Shown here one piece after another: positions 6,817 through 15,561 of a DNA stretch of 32,901 bases. Positions within the stretch are counted from its first letter, which is position 1; every line of letters starts with the position of its first letter. The notes below the pieces were generated by a model. The model did not search any database. It saw nothing but the letters and a program-made list of their open reading frames with translations, and was not told the DNA's origin. The stretch comes from an uncultured Aureispira sp. Its GTDB lineage: Bacteria; Bacteroidota; Bacteroidia; Chitinophagales; Saprospiraceae. The stretch spans positions 1 to 32,901 of the forward strand of contig CALDEP010000493.1 of assembly GCA_937942475.1 (NCBI GenBank). Direction: 5' to 3'. Both the position numbers and the translations under genes were made by a program.

Positions 6817-7479
6817 TTATGGTGCTAAACGTTCTATGGTCCATTTGATAGGATCCAAGTCTACTAAAGTGTACAATAACCGATCGTGTAGGCGACTACT
6901 TCTACCTTGCCAAAACTCTATTTTATAGGGTTTTACGATATAACCGCCCCAGTGTGGTGGTTTAGGCAGTTTATCCTCCTCAGCATATTTTTCTACTAAT
7001 TGAGCTACATTCTTTTCCAATAAATTTCGATCGTTCAAAATTTGACTTTGAGGAGAAGCCCAAGCTCCAATTTGACTTCCTTTGGGACGGCTTTGAAAAT
7101 ATTCAGTCGATTGCGCTTCCGTTAATGGATAAGCCGTGCCCTGTATTCGAACCTGTCGTTGCAGTGCCTCCCAAAAGAAGACCAAAGATACATTAGGATT
7201 TTCTTTTAATTCTTGCCCTTTATTACTTTCATAATTGGTGTAAAAACGAAAACCTTCTTCGCTCACCCCTTTCAGTAAAACAATTCGAGCAGAAGGCACA
7301 CCTTCCTTGGTTGCTGTTGCCAAGGTCATGACATTAGGCTCCCCTGCTTTGGCAGCGTGTGCGTCCTTAAACCATTTTTGGAATTGACGGATGGGAGATT
7401 CAAAAACATCCGACTCCTCTAAAATAGCTAAATTATAATCTTCTCTTAAATTTTCTATCTCAATTTTATTTTCGTCCAT
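6817..7479 (-). CDS. pdxH: Pyridoxamine 5'-phosphate oxidase
   Basis: The enzyme oxidises pyridoxine or pyridoxamine 5'-phosphate to pyridoxal 5'-phosphate using FMN and O2 in the cytoplasm. At 220 residues it has normal length. Family features are in order: the PIRQFQKWF helix near residue 29, the FMN-binding PSARIVLLKG and FYTNYESNKG segments (about residues 62-88), RPKGSQIGAWAS near 130, the substrate-contacting RSSRLHDRL motif near 194, and the terminal WTIERLAP. It is the first gene of a two-gene unit with the downstream membrane protein. The 363-base gap before it contains a long inverted repeat. Confidence 0.97.
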   Translation of the reverse strand: MDENKIEIENLREDYNLAILEESDVFESPIRQFQKWFKDAHAAKAGEPNVMTLATATKEGVPSARIVLLKGVSEEGFRFYTNYESNKGQELKENPNVSLVFFWEALQRQVRIQGTAYPLTEAQSTEYFQSRPKGSQIGAWASPQSQILNDRNLLEKNVAQLVEKYAEEDKLPKPPHWGGYIVKPYKIEFWQGRSSRLHDRLLYTLVDLDPIKWTIERLAP

Positions 7480-7551
7480 CTTATTTTAATCTATTCACAA
7501 ATCCGTTTATTTTGCTAGTTTCTAGTCTTCTATACTTTGTGTAGAAATCGT

Positions 7552-7620
7552 ATTAGATTAATTATTAGCCAGATGACTTTCATGCACCCAAAGCACTAAT
7601 TAGCTAATAATCAATCTAAT
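7552..7620. repeat. Long imperfect inverted repeat between pdxH and the DUF4476 gene
   Basis: Arms 7552-7569 and 7603-7620 are 18 bases each with a single mismatch (ATTAGATTAATTATTAGC against ATTAGATTGATTATTAGC) around a 33-base loop. It lies upstream of pdxH and downstream of the DUF4476 gene, so it could be a palindromic element or regulatory RNA. There is no T-run, so a terminator role is unlikely. The rest of the 7480-7842 gap holds only the terminator at 7771. Confidence 0.7.
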
Positions 7621-7770
7621 GCAAGATGTGTTTTTATGTTTTTTGCAAAAAAACTAAAAACTCCACGAAGTATTAATTCTTACAATATTACAAAAAAAAT
7701 AGGGTACAAAGTTCTAAATCGATGGGAATAATTGAAGCTAGTACAAAACGGAAGCATTCTGTGCCAAAAA

Positions 7771-7803
7771 AAATGAGGGACTACTTTTAGTAGCCCCCCA
7801 TTT
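7771..7803 (-). terminator. Intrinsic terminator of the DUF4476 gene
   Basis: On the minus strand, 15-base arms (7803-7789 and 7785-7771) pair with two mismatches around a 3-base loop and are followed by a run of T. It lies 40 bases after the stop codon of the DUF4476 gene. Confidence 0.85.
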
Positions 7804-7842
7804 CATATTTCTCTATTGCTCTATTTCTCTAAACAGGAAACC

Positions 7843-9315
7843 TTATTTTGTTTTTTCCTTAATAAAACGATCTAACGTATATTTACTAGTACTTTTATTC
7901 AGCGAATCACGCACGATTTCGTAATCTTCAGGATTCAAGGTTTTGGTATACGCATATTGAGCAAACTCTAGGCGAGTTTCTTCCAATTCAAACAACTCAT
8001 TAATTTGCTTTACTTGCATGGCACTCACCTTAGAACGATCAACAATTGTCTTTGCACGCTCGAATCGGTGACTTTCCAAAGCCAAGCCTTTCAACTTCTT
8101 TTTCAAGGCTTCAAAGTCTTCTGAAGACAACTCACTTGGTCCCGTTGCCAACGTATTTTCGGTAGCAGCCTTGTCTATATTTTTAATATAATCTTGCAAC
8201 AACTTATGATTATCCTTTTCTAAAGCTTCTACAACAAGCCCATAATTATCTTGATCTACGGTCTTAGGATAGGCGTGTTTCGCATATTTAAACCGATTTT
8301 CCTCAAACAAAAAGATTTCTACAATTACTTTTACTTGTTCTGTTGATAAGTTATTTTTATCTGTCATCGCCTTCGCTTCTTCCAATTTTTTAGCATCTGA
8401 AGTTTGACTAATAATTTTAGTTTTAGCGTTGATAAAATTACCATTAGACATCGCTGTTGGAGCAGTTGTGGTGCTTACTACTGTAGTCGTGGTATTGGTA
8501 TTGGTTGGTGTCATTTCTGTTATAACAACCTCTTCCTCCACTTCATATTCCTGTACTGGTTTGTTCTTCAAGAAAGCCGTTATTGTTTCCTTACTTTTAG
8601 AATGTCTTAAACCTTCTTTGACAACATCGTAATTTGCCTGATCGTAGGTTTTGTCGTAGGCATGTTTCGCATACTCTAATTTGGAGCTTTCAAAGCTCAA
8701 CAAATCCAAAAGCTCTTTTACTTGACTAGATAACAAATAGTTAGCATCACTAATTTGTTTTACTCGACGCAATTTAGCGCTTTCAAAAGACTCTTCACTA
8801 ACGGCTCTTTTCGCTGCATTAAAAGATGGATCGTCCATTGGACTTGGACCTGTTCTAACTTTTACGGTAGTCGATGTTGTTTCGACCAATTCTTCTGTTA
8901 CTATGGTAACCTCTTCTTCCACTACAAGCTCTTTTTCGGCTACTTTTGGTACAACAGGAAGTGCTCGTTTAGACAAAAAATTCTTTAAATCCTCTTTAGA
9001 AGTACTCAAGCGAAACAAAGCTATTAAATCAGGAAAATTTTCAGCATCCAATGTCGTAGAATAAGCATATTTAGCATACGCTAGCTTATTACCTTCCAAA
9101 GAAAAGCCTTTTAGAATGGCTTCAATTTGACCAACCTGTAAATACTGTGCATCTGATAATTCTTTGGCTTTTATCAAGCGTTTGCTATCAAAGGATTGTC
9201 CTTCAATTGCTGCACGATGTACTTCAAATTCCGCCTCAGACAATGGCGTTGCATTCTGTGCAAACAATCCAATAAAAGGAAGGATTAAAAATAGAAACGT
9301 AATACTTATTTTCAT
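7843..9315 (-). CDS. Secreted protein with four DUF4476-like repeats
   Basis: The 490-residue product begins with a signal peptide (residues 1-20, ending LFAQ). It then carries four related helical repeats of about 90 residues, at roughly 25-114, 156-250, 285-380 and 392-488. Each shows the pattern 'F...K..I...SFDS.RL..AK...D.....SSQV..I...F.FE..RLEYAKHAY.KT.D..NY..V...L....SK..L..F', which is the DUF4476 family. Linkers are Thr/Glu/Val-rich and low in complexity. Most DUF4476 proteins carry one copy at their C-terminus, so four copies with nothing else is notable. The function is unknown; it is probably periplasmic or exported. A clear terminator follows the gene. Confidence 0.85.
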   Translation of the reverse strand: MKISITFLFLILPFIGLFAQNATPLSEAEFEVHRAAIEGQSFDSKRLIKAKELSDAQYLQVGQIEAILKGFSLEGNKLAYAKYAYSTTLDAENFPDLIALFRLSTSKEDLKNFLSKRALPVVPKVAEKELVVEEEVTIVTEELVETTSTTVKVRTGPSPMDDPSFNAAKRAVSEESFESAKLRRVKQISDANYLLSSQVKELLDLLSFESSKLEYAKHAYDKTYDQANYDVVKEGLRHSKSKETITAFLKNKPVQEYEVEEEVVITEMTPTNTNTTTTVVSTTTAPTAMSNGNFINAKTKIISQTSDAKKLEEAKAMTDKNNLSTEQVKVIVEIFLFEENRFKYAKHAYPKTVDQDNYGLVVEALEKDNHKLLQDYIKNIDKAATENTLATGPSELSSEDFEALKKKLKGLALESHRFERAKTIVDRSKVSAMQVKQINELFELEETRLEFAQYAYTKTLNPEDYEIVRDSLNKSTSKYTLDRFIKEKTK

Positions 9316-9420
9316 AGCTGTTTATTTATAGCTTGTTTTGATTTTTTAACATCTTACAGGTATACTAAAAACATTCCAAATCCTTGAATAAGAAGGCTAC
9401 AGGGTAAGAAGCAAATAAAA

Positions 9421-9451
9421 AAAGCGATAAAAACTAGGTTTTTATCGCTTT
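9421..9451. terminator. Bidirectional intrinsic terminator after trxA
   Basis: A 14-bp perfect stem (AAAGCGATAAAAAC with GTTTTTATCGCTTT) and a 3-base loop, with A-rich sequence on one side and T-rich on the other. It serves trxA on the minus strand. Confidence 0.9.
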
Positions 9452-9476
9452 TGTATTTTTTCAACGCATCAAACGT

Positions 9477-9797
9477 TTATGCTAAATGCTTGTTTATTTT
9501 AGCTTGTAAAGCAGGCTTAGTAATTGCGCCTACATGTTTTTCAACTACTTCACCATCTTTTAAGATCAAAATAGTAGGAATTGAACGGATGCTATATTGC
9601 ATTGCTAGTTCTTGATTTGCATCAACATCTACTTTCCCGATCAAAGCTGATCCAGCATACTCATCTGCTAATTCTTCAATGATTGGAGCAATAGCTCTAC
9701 ATGGGCCACACCATTGTGCCCAAAAGTCAACTACTGTTACACTTCCTGAATTTAATACTTTATCTTCGAAGTTGCTATCTGTGAATTCGAGTGCCAT
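9477..9797 (-). CDS. trxA: Thioredoxin
   Basis: This is a 106-residue classical thioredoxin, the cytoplasmic dithiol reductant for ribonucleotide reductase, peroxiredoxins and other targets. The redox motif WCGPCR (Cys30, Cys33), the preceding VVDFWA strand, the buried Asp24, the cis-proline segment SIRSIPT (about residue 74) and the final GAITKPALQ are all present. Length is exactly that of the family. It stands alone, followed by a strong bidirectional terminator at 9421. Confidence 0.98.
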   Translation of the reverse strand: MALEFTDSNFEDKVLNSGSVTVVDFWAQWCGPCRAIAPIIEELADEYAGSALIGKVDVDANQELAMQYSIRSIPTILILKDGEVVEKHVGAITKPALQAKINKHLA

Positions 9798-10489
9798 TTT
9801 AAAAGTTTTTTGTATTTTCTAAGTCCTCTTTTTAAATCTAAAGATTAGCTCTAAAAGTAAGGACTTGGAATCGAATATATTAATCAATGTTCATAACAAC
9901 GAATGTAGATATAATGTTGCAATCTACCAAAAGAATACCCTGATTTTTGCACCTACTTTGCAACAAGACTACTATAAAACATTCATTATCAAAACAAAAG
10001 AAATCAAATCCATTTTAGCAAAGAATATCAAATAATTATTTCTTTTTATTTTTTTATAATTTTGTGCCGTAATAAACGCCCTTCAACGTTCAGCGAAATT
10101 CTCATAAGTTGCAAATTCCCAATTCACTTGGGAGTTCTATCAACGAACGTAGAGAGGAACGTAATGAAAAAAAGGGGACGAAGCGATGCTTCTTATTTCT
10201 ATTCTGATGATTATACTTCAAATGGTTTTGGAGCGAATGCTCCTAAAAAGGGCATCGCCCTGTTACTATTTGTAACCAATAACCAAAAGTTAAAAGGAGC
10301 ATCGCTCCGACACCTTTTAGCCCAATAAAATACCAACCTTATCTCTCAAATACCCTAAAAAAAGAGGTTCAAAATGCTATTTCTTAAATCAAATTGACCA
10401 TTTCTTATAAAAAGAACGCTTTTTTATCGACTTTTGCAGAGCTTTAAACAGAAGTTTTTTTAGGTCGGTTCAAAATAGAAGTATATTCG
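9798..10489. other. Intergenic region with copies of the dispersed hairpin repeats
   Basis: No credible gene is seen. An open frame at 10062-10328 simply reads through repeat units. Contents from left to right: AT-rich trxA leader; a T-rich stretch to about 10060; GGGACGAAGCGATGCTTC at 10175-10192; GGAGCGAATGCTCC at 10230-10243; GGGCATCGCCC at 10250-10260; and GGAGCATCGCTCC with the GACACC tail at 10296-10314. These match the units at 1692-1826 and 1902. The promoters of trxA and the flavoprotein gene must lie here, but none is clear. Confidence 0.7.
10250..10314. repeat. Second locus of the GGGCATCGCCC / GGAGCATCGCTCC repeats
   Basis: It holds one GGGCATCGCCCTG unit (10250-10262) and one GGAGCATCGCTCC plus GACACC unit (10296-10314), identical in the core to those at 1692 and 1808. 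Between them is a further small hairpin, GTTAC-TATTT-GTAAC. Confidence 0.85.
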
Positions 10490-11707
10490 ATGAAGGTTGC
10501 TATTATAGGAGGAGGCGCAGCAGGTTTTTTTGCTGCCATTGCTGCCAAAGAAAATTATCCCAATGCGCAGGTTACTATTTTGGAAAAATCCAGAAAATTA
10601 CTTTCAAAAGTAAAAGTATCTGGTGGTGGGCGTTGTAATGTCACGAATGGCTGTACTTCTATCAAAGAATTGGTCAAAGCCTATCCCAGAGGGAATAAAG
10701 CCTTAAAAAAAGCCTTTCAGGTTTTTAATACCCAGCATACTATGGACTGGTTTGAGTCTAGAGATGTTCCTTTATTGATACAAGAAGATGGTTGTGTTTT
10801 TCCTGTTTCTCAAGATTCTCAATCTATCATTGATTGTTTTTTAGAGGAAGTACGTCGCTTGGGCATTCAAATTGAAGTAGGAAATGGCGTAAAAACAATT
10901 GTACCTGTCGAAAATGGCATAGAACTGACCTTGGGCAAAGGCGATTTAGAACCTAGAAGATTTGACAAGGTTATTGTAGCAACAGGGGGTTCGCCCAAAT
11001 TGCAGGGATTAGAATGGCTGGCTACTTTGGGGCACAAAATTGAGCTGCCCGTCCCTTCTTTATTCACCTTCAATATGCCCAAGGAATCCATTACAGCTCT
11101 CATGGGAATTGTGGTCGAACAAACCAAAACCAGTATTCAAGGCACCAAACTCAAATCAGATGGTCCACTGTTAATCACACATTGGGGCATGAGTGGTCCT
11201 TCTATTCTCAAATTATCTGCCTTTGGGGCACGTCTATTGAGCGAATGTGGTTATTCCTTCAATGTACAAGTCAATTGGGTCAATGAATTAAACAATGCCC
11301 TTGTCACTGAAAAGATAATAGAAATTATCGAAGCGCATCCCAATAAATTACTCACCAACTATCGCCCTTACTTACTTCCAGAACGCCTTTGGCATTATTT
11401 ATTAGAAAAAAGTGAACTACCCGTCAATAAAAAATGGTCGGAATTAGGAAAAAAAGGCTTGCATAAATTAGTTGCTCTATTGACCAATGACACCTATGCT
11501 GTTCACGGAAAAACGACCTTTAAAGAAGAGTTTGTCACCTGTGGAGGCGTTAGTTTAGAGAGCATTCAAACCAAAACAATGGAAAGTAAAGTTTGCCCCA
11601 ATCTTTATTTTGCAGGCGAGGTCATGGATATTGATGGCATTACTGGTGGTTATAATTTCCAAGCCGCTTGGACAACCGCTTTTATTGCTGGTAAATTACT
11701 ATCCTAA
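10490..11707 (+). CDS. HI0933/BaiN-type FAD-dependent oxidoreductase
   Basis: This 405-residue flavoprotein has an N-terminal Rossmann FAD site, AIIGGGAAGFFAA (G7, G9, G12) with the acidic residue ending the second strand (E32), and the family hallmark KVSGGGRCNVTN (residues 42-53). The middle VIVATGGSP segment and the C-terminal CPNLYFAGEVMDIDGITGGYN complete the HI0933-like fold. Proteins of this family are cytoplasmic, with a few members tied to bile acid or other reductions, and the reaction here is unknown. Length is typical. It is a single-gene unit; no neighbour hints at the substrate. Confidence 0.93.
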   Translation: MKVAIIGGGAAGFFAAIAAKENYPNAQVTILEKSRKLLSKVKVSGGGRCNVTNGCTSIKELVKAYPRGNKALKKAFQVFNTQHTMDWFESRDVPLLIQEDGCVFPVSQDSQSIIDCFLEEVRRLGIQIEVGNGVKTIVPVENGIELTLGKGDLEPRRFDKVIVATGGSPKLQGLEWLATLGHKIELPVPSLFTFNMPKESITALMGIVVEQTKTSIQGTKLKSDGPLLITHWGMSGPSILKLSAFGARLLSECGYSFNVQVNWVNELNNALVTEKIIEIIEAHPNKLLTNYRPYLLPERLWHYLLEKSELPVNKKWSELGKKGLHKLVALLTNDTYAVHGKTTFKEEFVTCGGVSLESIQTKTMESKVCPNLYFAGEVMDIDGITGGYNFQAAWTTAFIAGKLLS

Positions 11708-12010
11708 AAAAACTTAGGAAGGAGAGACTTGCATTGGATTGAATTGATTACCAGCCTTTTAACACGCTGACCACTAAAAGAACATCTAGTTGATAATCAA
11801 ACCACTACGACTTCTACACGAAGCAGAGCAAATATAAGGATAGAAAAAAAAAGTTCTTATTTTCTGTCTTTTTTTAATTAAAATCCCATCCTAATACAAA
11901 AAAACTACGTACTTTCAGACCATCAAATAGTAAGACGTACCCTTGATAAATTTCAGAGAAAATAAAACGCTATCAATCAACCGTGTTCAACAGACCACAA
12001 AAAGTAAACA
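11708..12010. other. Intergenic gap without recognised features
   Basis: AT-rich, with homopolymer runs around 11845-11880. I see no gene, strong hairpin or clear promoter. It must contain the start signals of the Na/Pi-cotransporter gene. Confidence 0.4.
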
Positions 12011-13705
12011 ATGGATTTCAACTTTGGAAATGTTCTTAATATCATAGGATCTTTAGCCTTTTTCATTTACGGCATGAAGATGATGAGCGACGGTATTCAA
12101 CGTGCCGCAGGTTCACAACTTAGAAATATTTTAAGAACCATGACCCAGAATCGGTTTTTGGGTGTATTTACAGGATTTTTAATTACACTACTCATACAAT
12201 CCTCCTCTGCCACGACCGTCATGACGGTAAGTTTTGTAAATGCAGGCTTATTGTCTTTAACAGAATCCGCTGGAGTAATGATTGGAGCCAATATTGGTAC
12301 CACTATTACAGGTTGGATTGTTTCTGTTCTTGGATTCAAAGTCAAACTGTCCGCTTATTCCATTCCTTTGTTTGCTTTTGGCGTTCCGATGGTTTTTATA
12401 GGGAAAGGGAAAATGAAGTATTGGGGGCAATTTATTATTGGTTTTGCCATCTTATTCTTGGGTTTAAGTGAATTAAAAAGCTCTGTACCCGATTTAAAAG
12501 GAAACCCTGAAGCACTTGAATTCTTGGCTCAATATACACAATGGGGCATTTTATCTAGAATTTTGTTTGTTGTAATAGGCACCTTATTGACCATTGTTGT
12601 GCAATCTTCTAGTGCTTCTATGGCAATTACCTTGACGCTTTGTGCCAATGGTTTATTGCCCTTTGATGTTGCTGCGGCAATGATATTGGGGGAAAATATA
12701 GGAACGACCATTACCGCAGAACTAGCCGCTTTGATTGGCAACACCTCTGCCCGGCGTTCGGCTAGGATTCACTCCTTGTTTAATACCTTAGGCGTCACTT
12801 GGATGGTCATTGTATTGCCTTGGTTTTTACCCGTTTTGTCGGACACCATGCAAGGTTTATTTCCTTCCTTTTTTGGAGATCCTTATCTAGATGCGGCAGC
12901 TATTCCATTGTCTTTAGCGGCTTTCCATACAGCTTTTAATACGATTAATGTTTGTTTGATTTTACCTTTTGTGCCTCTATTAGTTCGTGCGGCTACTTAT
13001 ACCGTTAAAGATACAGACAGCGATGATACTGAAAAATTGCAGTTTATCACCAATGCACATTTAACTCCAGAGTTAAATACAGATGCTGTACAAAAAGAAA
13101 CCGCCCATTTTGGTCATGTGACGGGTAGAATGAATGGTTTCCTAAAAACTTCTTTGAATGCGCCTAATAGTAAGGAAAAAGACGAAGCGATCAAAAAACT
13201 CTTTAAATACGAAGAGATTTCGGATATGATGGAGATTGAAATTACAGAGTATATTACCAATCTGACAGACAAAGAAATCACTTCTGATACTTCCACTCGT
13301 TTAAGGAGTTATATGAATATTGCCAACGATTTGGAACGTATTGCTGATATTTATTTCCAAATTGCCAAAACATTGGAACAAAAAAGAGAAGACCGCATTC
13401 CGCTCTTACCAGAACAACGTGAAGGTTTAAATAAAATGTTGGAATTAATCGACAGAGCCTTCCATGAAATGAATACTAATTTGGCTGTTGCAGATTATAA
13501 TAGCGTAGACAAAACGGCTGCTCGTCATTTAGAAGACGTTATTAATGCACTTAGAGATCAGTTGCGTTCTGACAATCTAGATCGTTTGGGCAAGCCTGAT
13601 TATAAGGTTAAATCGGCTATGATTTATAACAATTTATTCTCTTCTTTGGAGCGGATTGGCGATCATATTATTAATGTAACAGAATCTGTTGTTGGAGAAA
13701 TTTAA
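12011..13705 (+). CDS. Na/Pi-cotransporter family protein with PhoU-like domain
   Basis: The 564-residue protein combines an N-terminal membrane part (about residues 8-340) with a cytoplasmic helical PhoU-like part (about 370-560). The membrane part contains the two inverted-repeat signatures of the NptA/SLC34 family, QSSSATT (Q63) and QSSSASM (Q198), each followed by a GANIGTT or GENIGTT motif. The tail shows PhoU-type ANDLERIADI and SLERIGDHIINV motifs. It should import phosphate with sodium, or export it, across the inner membrane, and the tail probably regulates it. Length and order match the bacterial family (YjbB/NptA-like). A hairpin follows at 13728. Confidence 0.93.
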   Translation: MDFNFGNVLNIIGSLAFFIYGMKMMSDGIQRAAGSQLRNILRTMTQNRFLGVFTGFLITLLIQSSSATTVMTVSFVNAGLLSLTESAGVMIGANIGTTITGWIVSVLGFKVKLSAYSIPLFAFGVPMVFIGKGKMKYWGQFIIGFAILFLGLSELKSSVPDLKGNPEALEFLAQYTQWGILSRILFVVIGTLLTIVVQSSSASMAITLTLCANGLLPFDVAAAMILGENIGTTITAELAALIGNTSARRSARIHSLFNTLGVTWMVIVLPWFLPVLSDTMQGLFPSFFGDPYLDAAAIPLSLAAFHTAFNTINVCLILPFVPLLVRAATYTVKDTDSDDTEKLQFITNAHLTPELNTDAVQKETAHFGHVTGRMNGFLKTSLNAPNSKEKDEAIKKLFKYEEISDMMEIEITEYITNLTDKEITSDTSTRLRSYMNIANDLERIADIYFQIAKTLEQKREDRIPLLPEQREGLNKMLELIDRAFHEMNTNLAVADYNSVDKTAARHLEDVINALRDQLRSDNLDRLGKPDYKVKSAMIYNNLFSSLERIGDHIINVTESVVGEI

Positions 13706-13727
13706 GAATTTCTCAAGTTGATAATTT

Positions 13728-13770
13728 GAAGATTTGAAGGGGACCTCGCAGAAGTCTTCTTCAAATCTTC
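13728..13770 (+). terminator. Hairpin after the Na/Pi-cotransporter gene
   Basis: A 12-bp perfect stem, GAAGATTTGAAG (13728-13739) with CTTCAAATCTTC (13759-13770), around a 19-base loop. T-rich sequence follows (TTAGTTTAGGG) but no true T-run, so termination may be modest. Confidence 0.6.
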
Positions 13771-13834
13771 TTAGTTTAGGGATACATGAAACATGGTTAC
13801 AAGTTGTTTTTTTATTTTTTTGATAATTAATACT

Positions 13835-14049
13835 GGTTCTTTTGTAAATCGTGTGGAGTGTAAAACATAGGCTATCTTTTAACAGTTATGAATTCGGATA
13901 TAAGTTTTAAGTAGAAAGTCGTAAGTCGTTTATTATCAAAATAAAACTTACGACTTTCTACTTAAAACTTACGACCTATACTGTCTAATAGAAAAATGGT
14001 TTAACTTATTACCACACGATTTACTGCGTGAGAAGTTTGTCAAAGAACG
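13835..14049. mobile_element. MITE-like palindromic element, copy A
   Basis: This 215-bp element is bounded by inverted ends beginning (G/C)GTTCTTT. It is flanked on both sides by the same 8 bases, TTAATACT (13827-13834 and 14050-14057), a target-site duplication. The left end reads GTTCTTTTGTAAATCGTGTGG; the right end carries the same sequence with about 15 extra bases. The centre is a 26-bp perfect inverted repeat (13901-13926 with 13946-13971). It has no coding capacity. Copy B lies at 18657-18855. It probably moves with a transposase encoded elsewhere. Confidence 0.85.
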
Positions 14050-14129
14050 TTAATACTTAAGTCAAAGGCATTAAAATTGCTATTTTACACGTTAAAAACA
14101 TAAATATTAATCGAATAGACTTCAAAACC

Positions 14130-15254
14130 ATGAACAAGATTTCTTTCCTTAGTTTTTTCCTCTTTTTTGCCATGAACCTCTTTGGACAGGAGAATAGTCC
14201 AATTGGTTTCATGAAAACAGCAGATGGATTGTTGTATTTTGACAATACTTCAGGCGTGCATTATACCTTTGAAATTCCTGGCGAAAGTGTTACGAAAGCA
14301 GATATGCCTGGGGCGGTTATAATTGATGAAGAATTTGTGCAAATTATGAAACACAGATACGATCCCACAGCGCTTGGAAATCCACAAAACTTAGAGGATG
14401 AAAAGAAGATCTTAGCCTTCTATAAAAACTATGAATTGGACTATCTTCAAGACGAAATGTTCAAAGAAAAAGTAGCATCTGGTGAAGAAACGTTTGTCAA
14501 TAGCAAAGGAAAACGTTTTATGTTATGGTATTATAAAATTCCTGAAAGTGCCTTGGAAGGAATAGAAGAAAAAGATTTGGTCAATGTCACTCAATACCAA
14601 TTGTTCTTGAATAACGTGAGTAATAATTATGTAACAAGCATTAGTGTCAATTCTTACGCAGGCGATACTTTGGTAAATAAAATTCAGGACCTAAAAAAGT
14701 TGGCAGATAGTTACTGTATCTATGGAGGAAAAATCAACCTTGAAGCTTTGTCCTATAAAATTGAAGCAACTGCCGATGGCGATGGCGTTGAATATGGATT
14801 TGCAGACAAAGGCTTTAAATTTCGGGTTCCAAATTGGCTTAATATCTTAGATATTGGAGCAGGAGATTCTTTTATGGGATCACTTCCCGATATTGATAAT
14901 ATCCAAAACGTTATTTCAGTAGAATGGTATAACAAAAAAACATTGAAGCGAACACAGAAAATAAAGACATTCAATGATTTTAATAAGAAGAATATTACTC
15001 AGAAAAAGATAGGTGACAAAGTGGGTAATGCCACTGTCATTTTGAATCAAAAACTGGAAAGTCCCGCAAATTGCAATGGAGCTTGTTTTAAACTACAAAT
15101 GCAAGTAAGAAATTCCATTTATCATACTCAAGTTTTAACCTTTGAATCAAAAAAGAGCTATATTTTAATGCGTTTTGTTGCCACTCCAGAGACTTATGCC
15201 TTAAATGTCAAGAAATTTGAAGCGTTTATAAAAGGATTGGAGATAACGGATTGA
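14130..15254 (+). CDS. Secreted protein of unknown function
   Basis: This 374-residue protein has a clear signal peptide (residues 1-20, core FLSFFLFFAMNLFGQ) and no further membrane segment. The mature part is mixed, with acidic and Lys-rich helices and beta stretches; four Cys are visible (about 195 and, as SPANCNGACFKLQ, 313-318). The CNGAC pair could be a redox or structural disulfide, but no known family is recognised. It is likely periplasmic. The start ATG at 14130 follows MITE copy A by 80 bases, so the element may influence its expression. A 19-bp terminator stem follows the gene. Confidence 0.75.
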   Translation: MNKISFLSFFLFFAMNLFGQENSPIGFMKTADGLLYFDNTSGVHYTFEIPGESVTKADMPGAVIIDEEFVQIMKHRYDPTALGNPQNLEDEKKILAFYKNYELDYLQDEMFKEKVASGEETFVNSKGKRFMLWYYKIPESALEGIEEKDLVNVTQYQLFLNNVSNNYVTSISVNSYAGDTLVNKIQDLKKLADSYCIYGGKINLEALSYKIEATADGDGVEYGFADKGFKFRVPNWLNILDIGAGDSFMGSLPDIDNIQNVISVEWYNKKTLKRTQKIKTFNDFNKKNITQKKIGDKVGNATVILNQKLESPANCNGACFKLQMQVRNSIYHTQVLTFESKKSYILMRFVATPETYALNVKKFEAFIKGLEITD

Positions 15255-15269
15255 TAGAAAATCAATCCC

Positions 15270-15312
15270 TTGAATGCCTTGTCAAAATTTATTATTTTGA
15301 CAAGGCATTCAA
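15270..15312. terminator. Strong hairpin terminator
   Basis: A 19-bp perfect stem (15270-15288 with 15294-15312) and a 5-base loop, 15 bases after the stop of the secreted-protein gene. A smaller hairpin, GGATTGAT/ATCAATCC at 15248-15268, overlaps the stop codon. Confidence 0.9.
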
Positions 15313-15324
15313 AAATTAACAGCA

Positions 15325-15544
15325 TAGTAAGTTGATGTAACAAAAGTTATGAATAATAAAATATAAATGCTCTTGTAGTGTAAGCCTGCTTCGTACCTCG
15401 CAGAGACAGCCCTAGTTTAAAGACTGGTTGTCTCTGCGAGGTACGAAGCAGGCTTATCCTGTATTTACTTTGGAGCTTACACTCTATTTACTTCAAAGCT
15501 TATTCTATTTAAAATTTATGTTACACTGTAGTAAGTTGGTGTAA
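15325..15544. repeat. Palindromic element bracketed by a 16-bp direct repeat
   Basis: TAGTAAGTTGATGTAA (15325-15340) recurs as TAGTAAGTTGGTGTAA (15529-15544). Between them lies a 28-bp perfect inverted repeat, 15381-15408 with 15429-15456, whose arms begin TAAGCCTGCTTCGTACC, around a 20-base loop. The inner borders are loosely inverted as well (TGTAACAAAAGTT on the left; the right end reads TGTAACATAAATTTT on the minus strand). It sits between convergent genes. It could be a small mobile palindromic element, but the borders are less exact than in the MITE copies. Confidence 0.7.
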
Positions 15545-15561
15545 ATAAATAATCTTCAACC

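Noticed and set aside
8404-8988. Plus-strand open frames inside the DUF4476 gene
   Set aside because: They are antisense to a gene with clear signal peptide and repeat structure.
10062-10328. Plus-strand open frame of 88 codons
   Set aside because: It reads through several non-coding hairpin repeats and shows no protein-like composition or leader.
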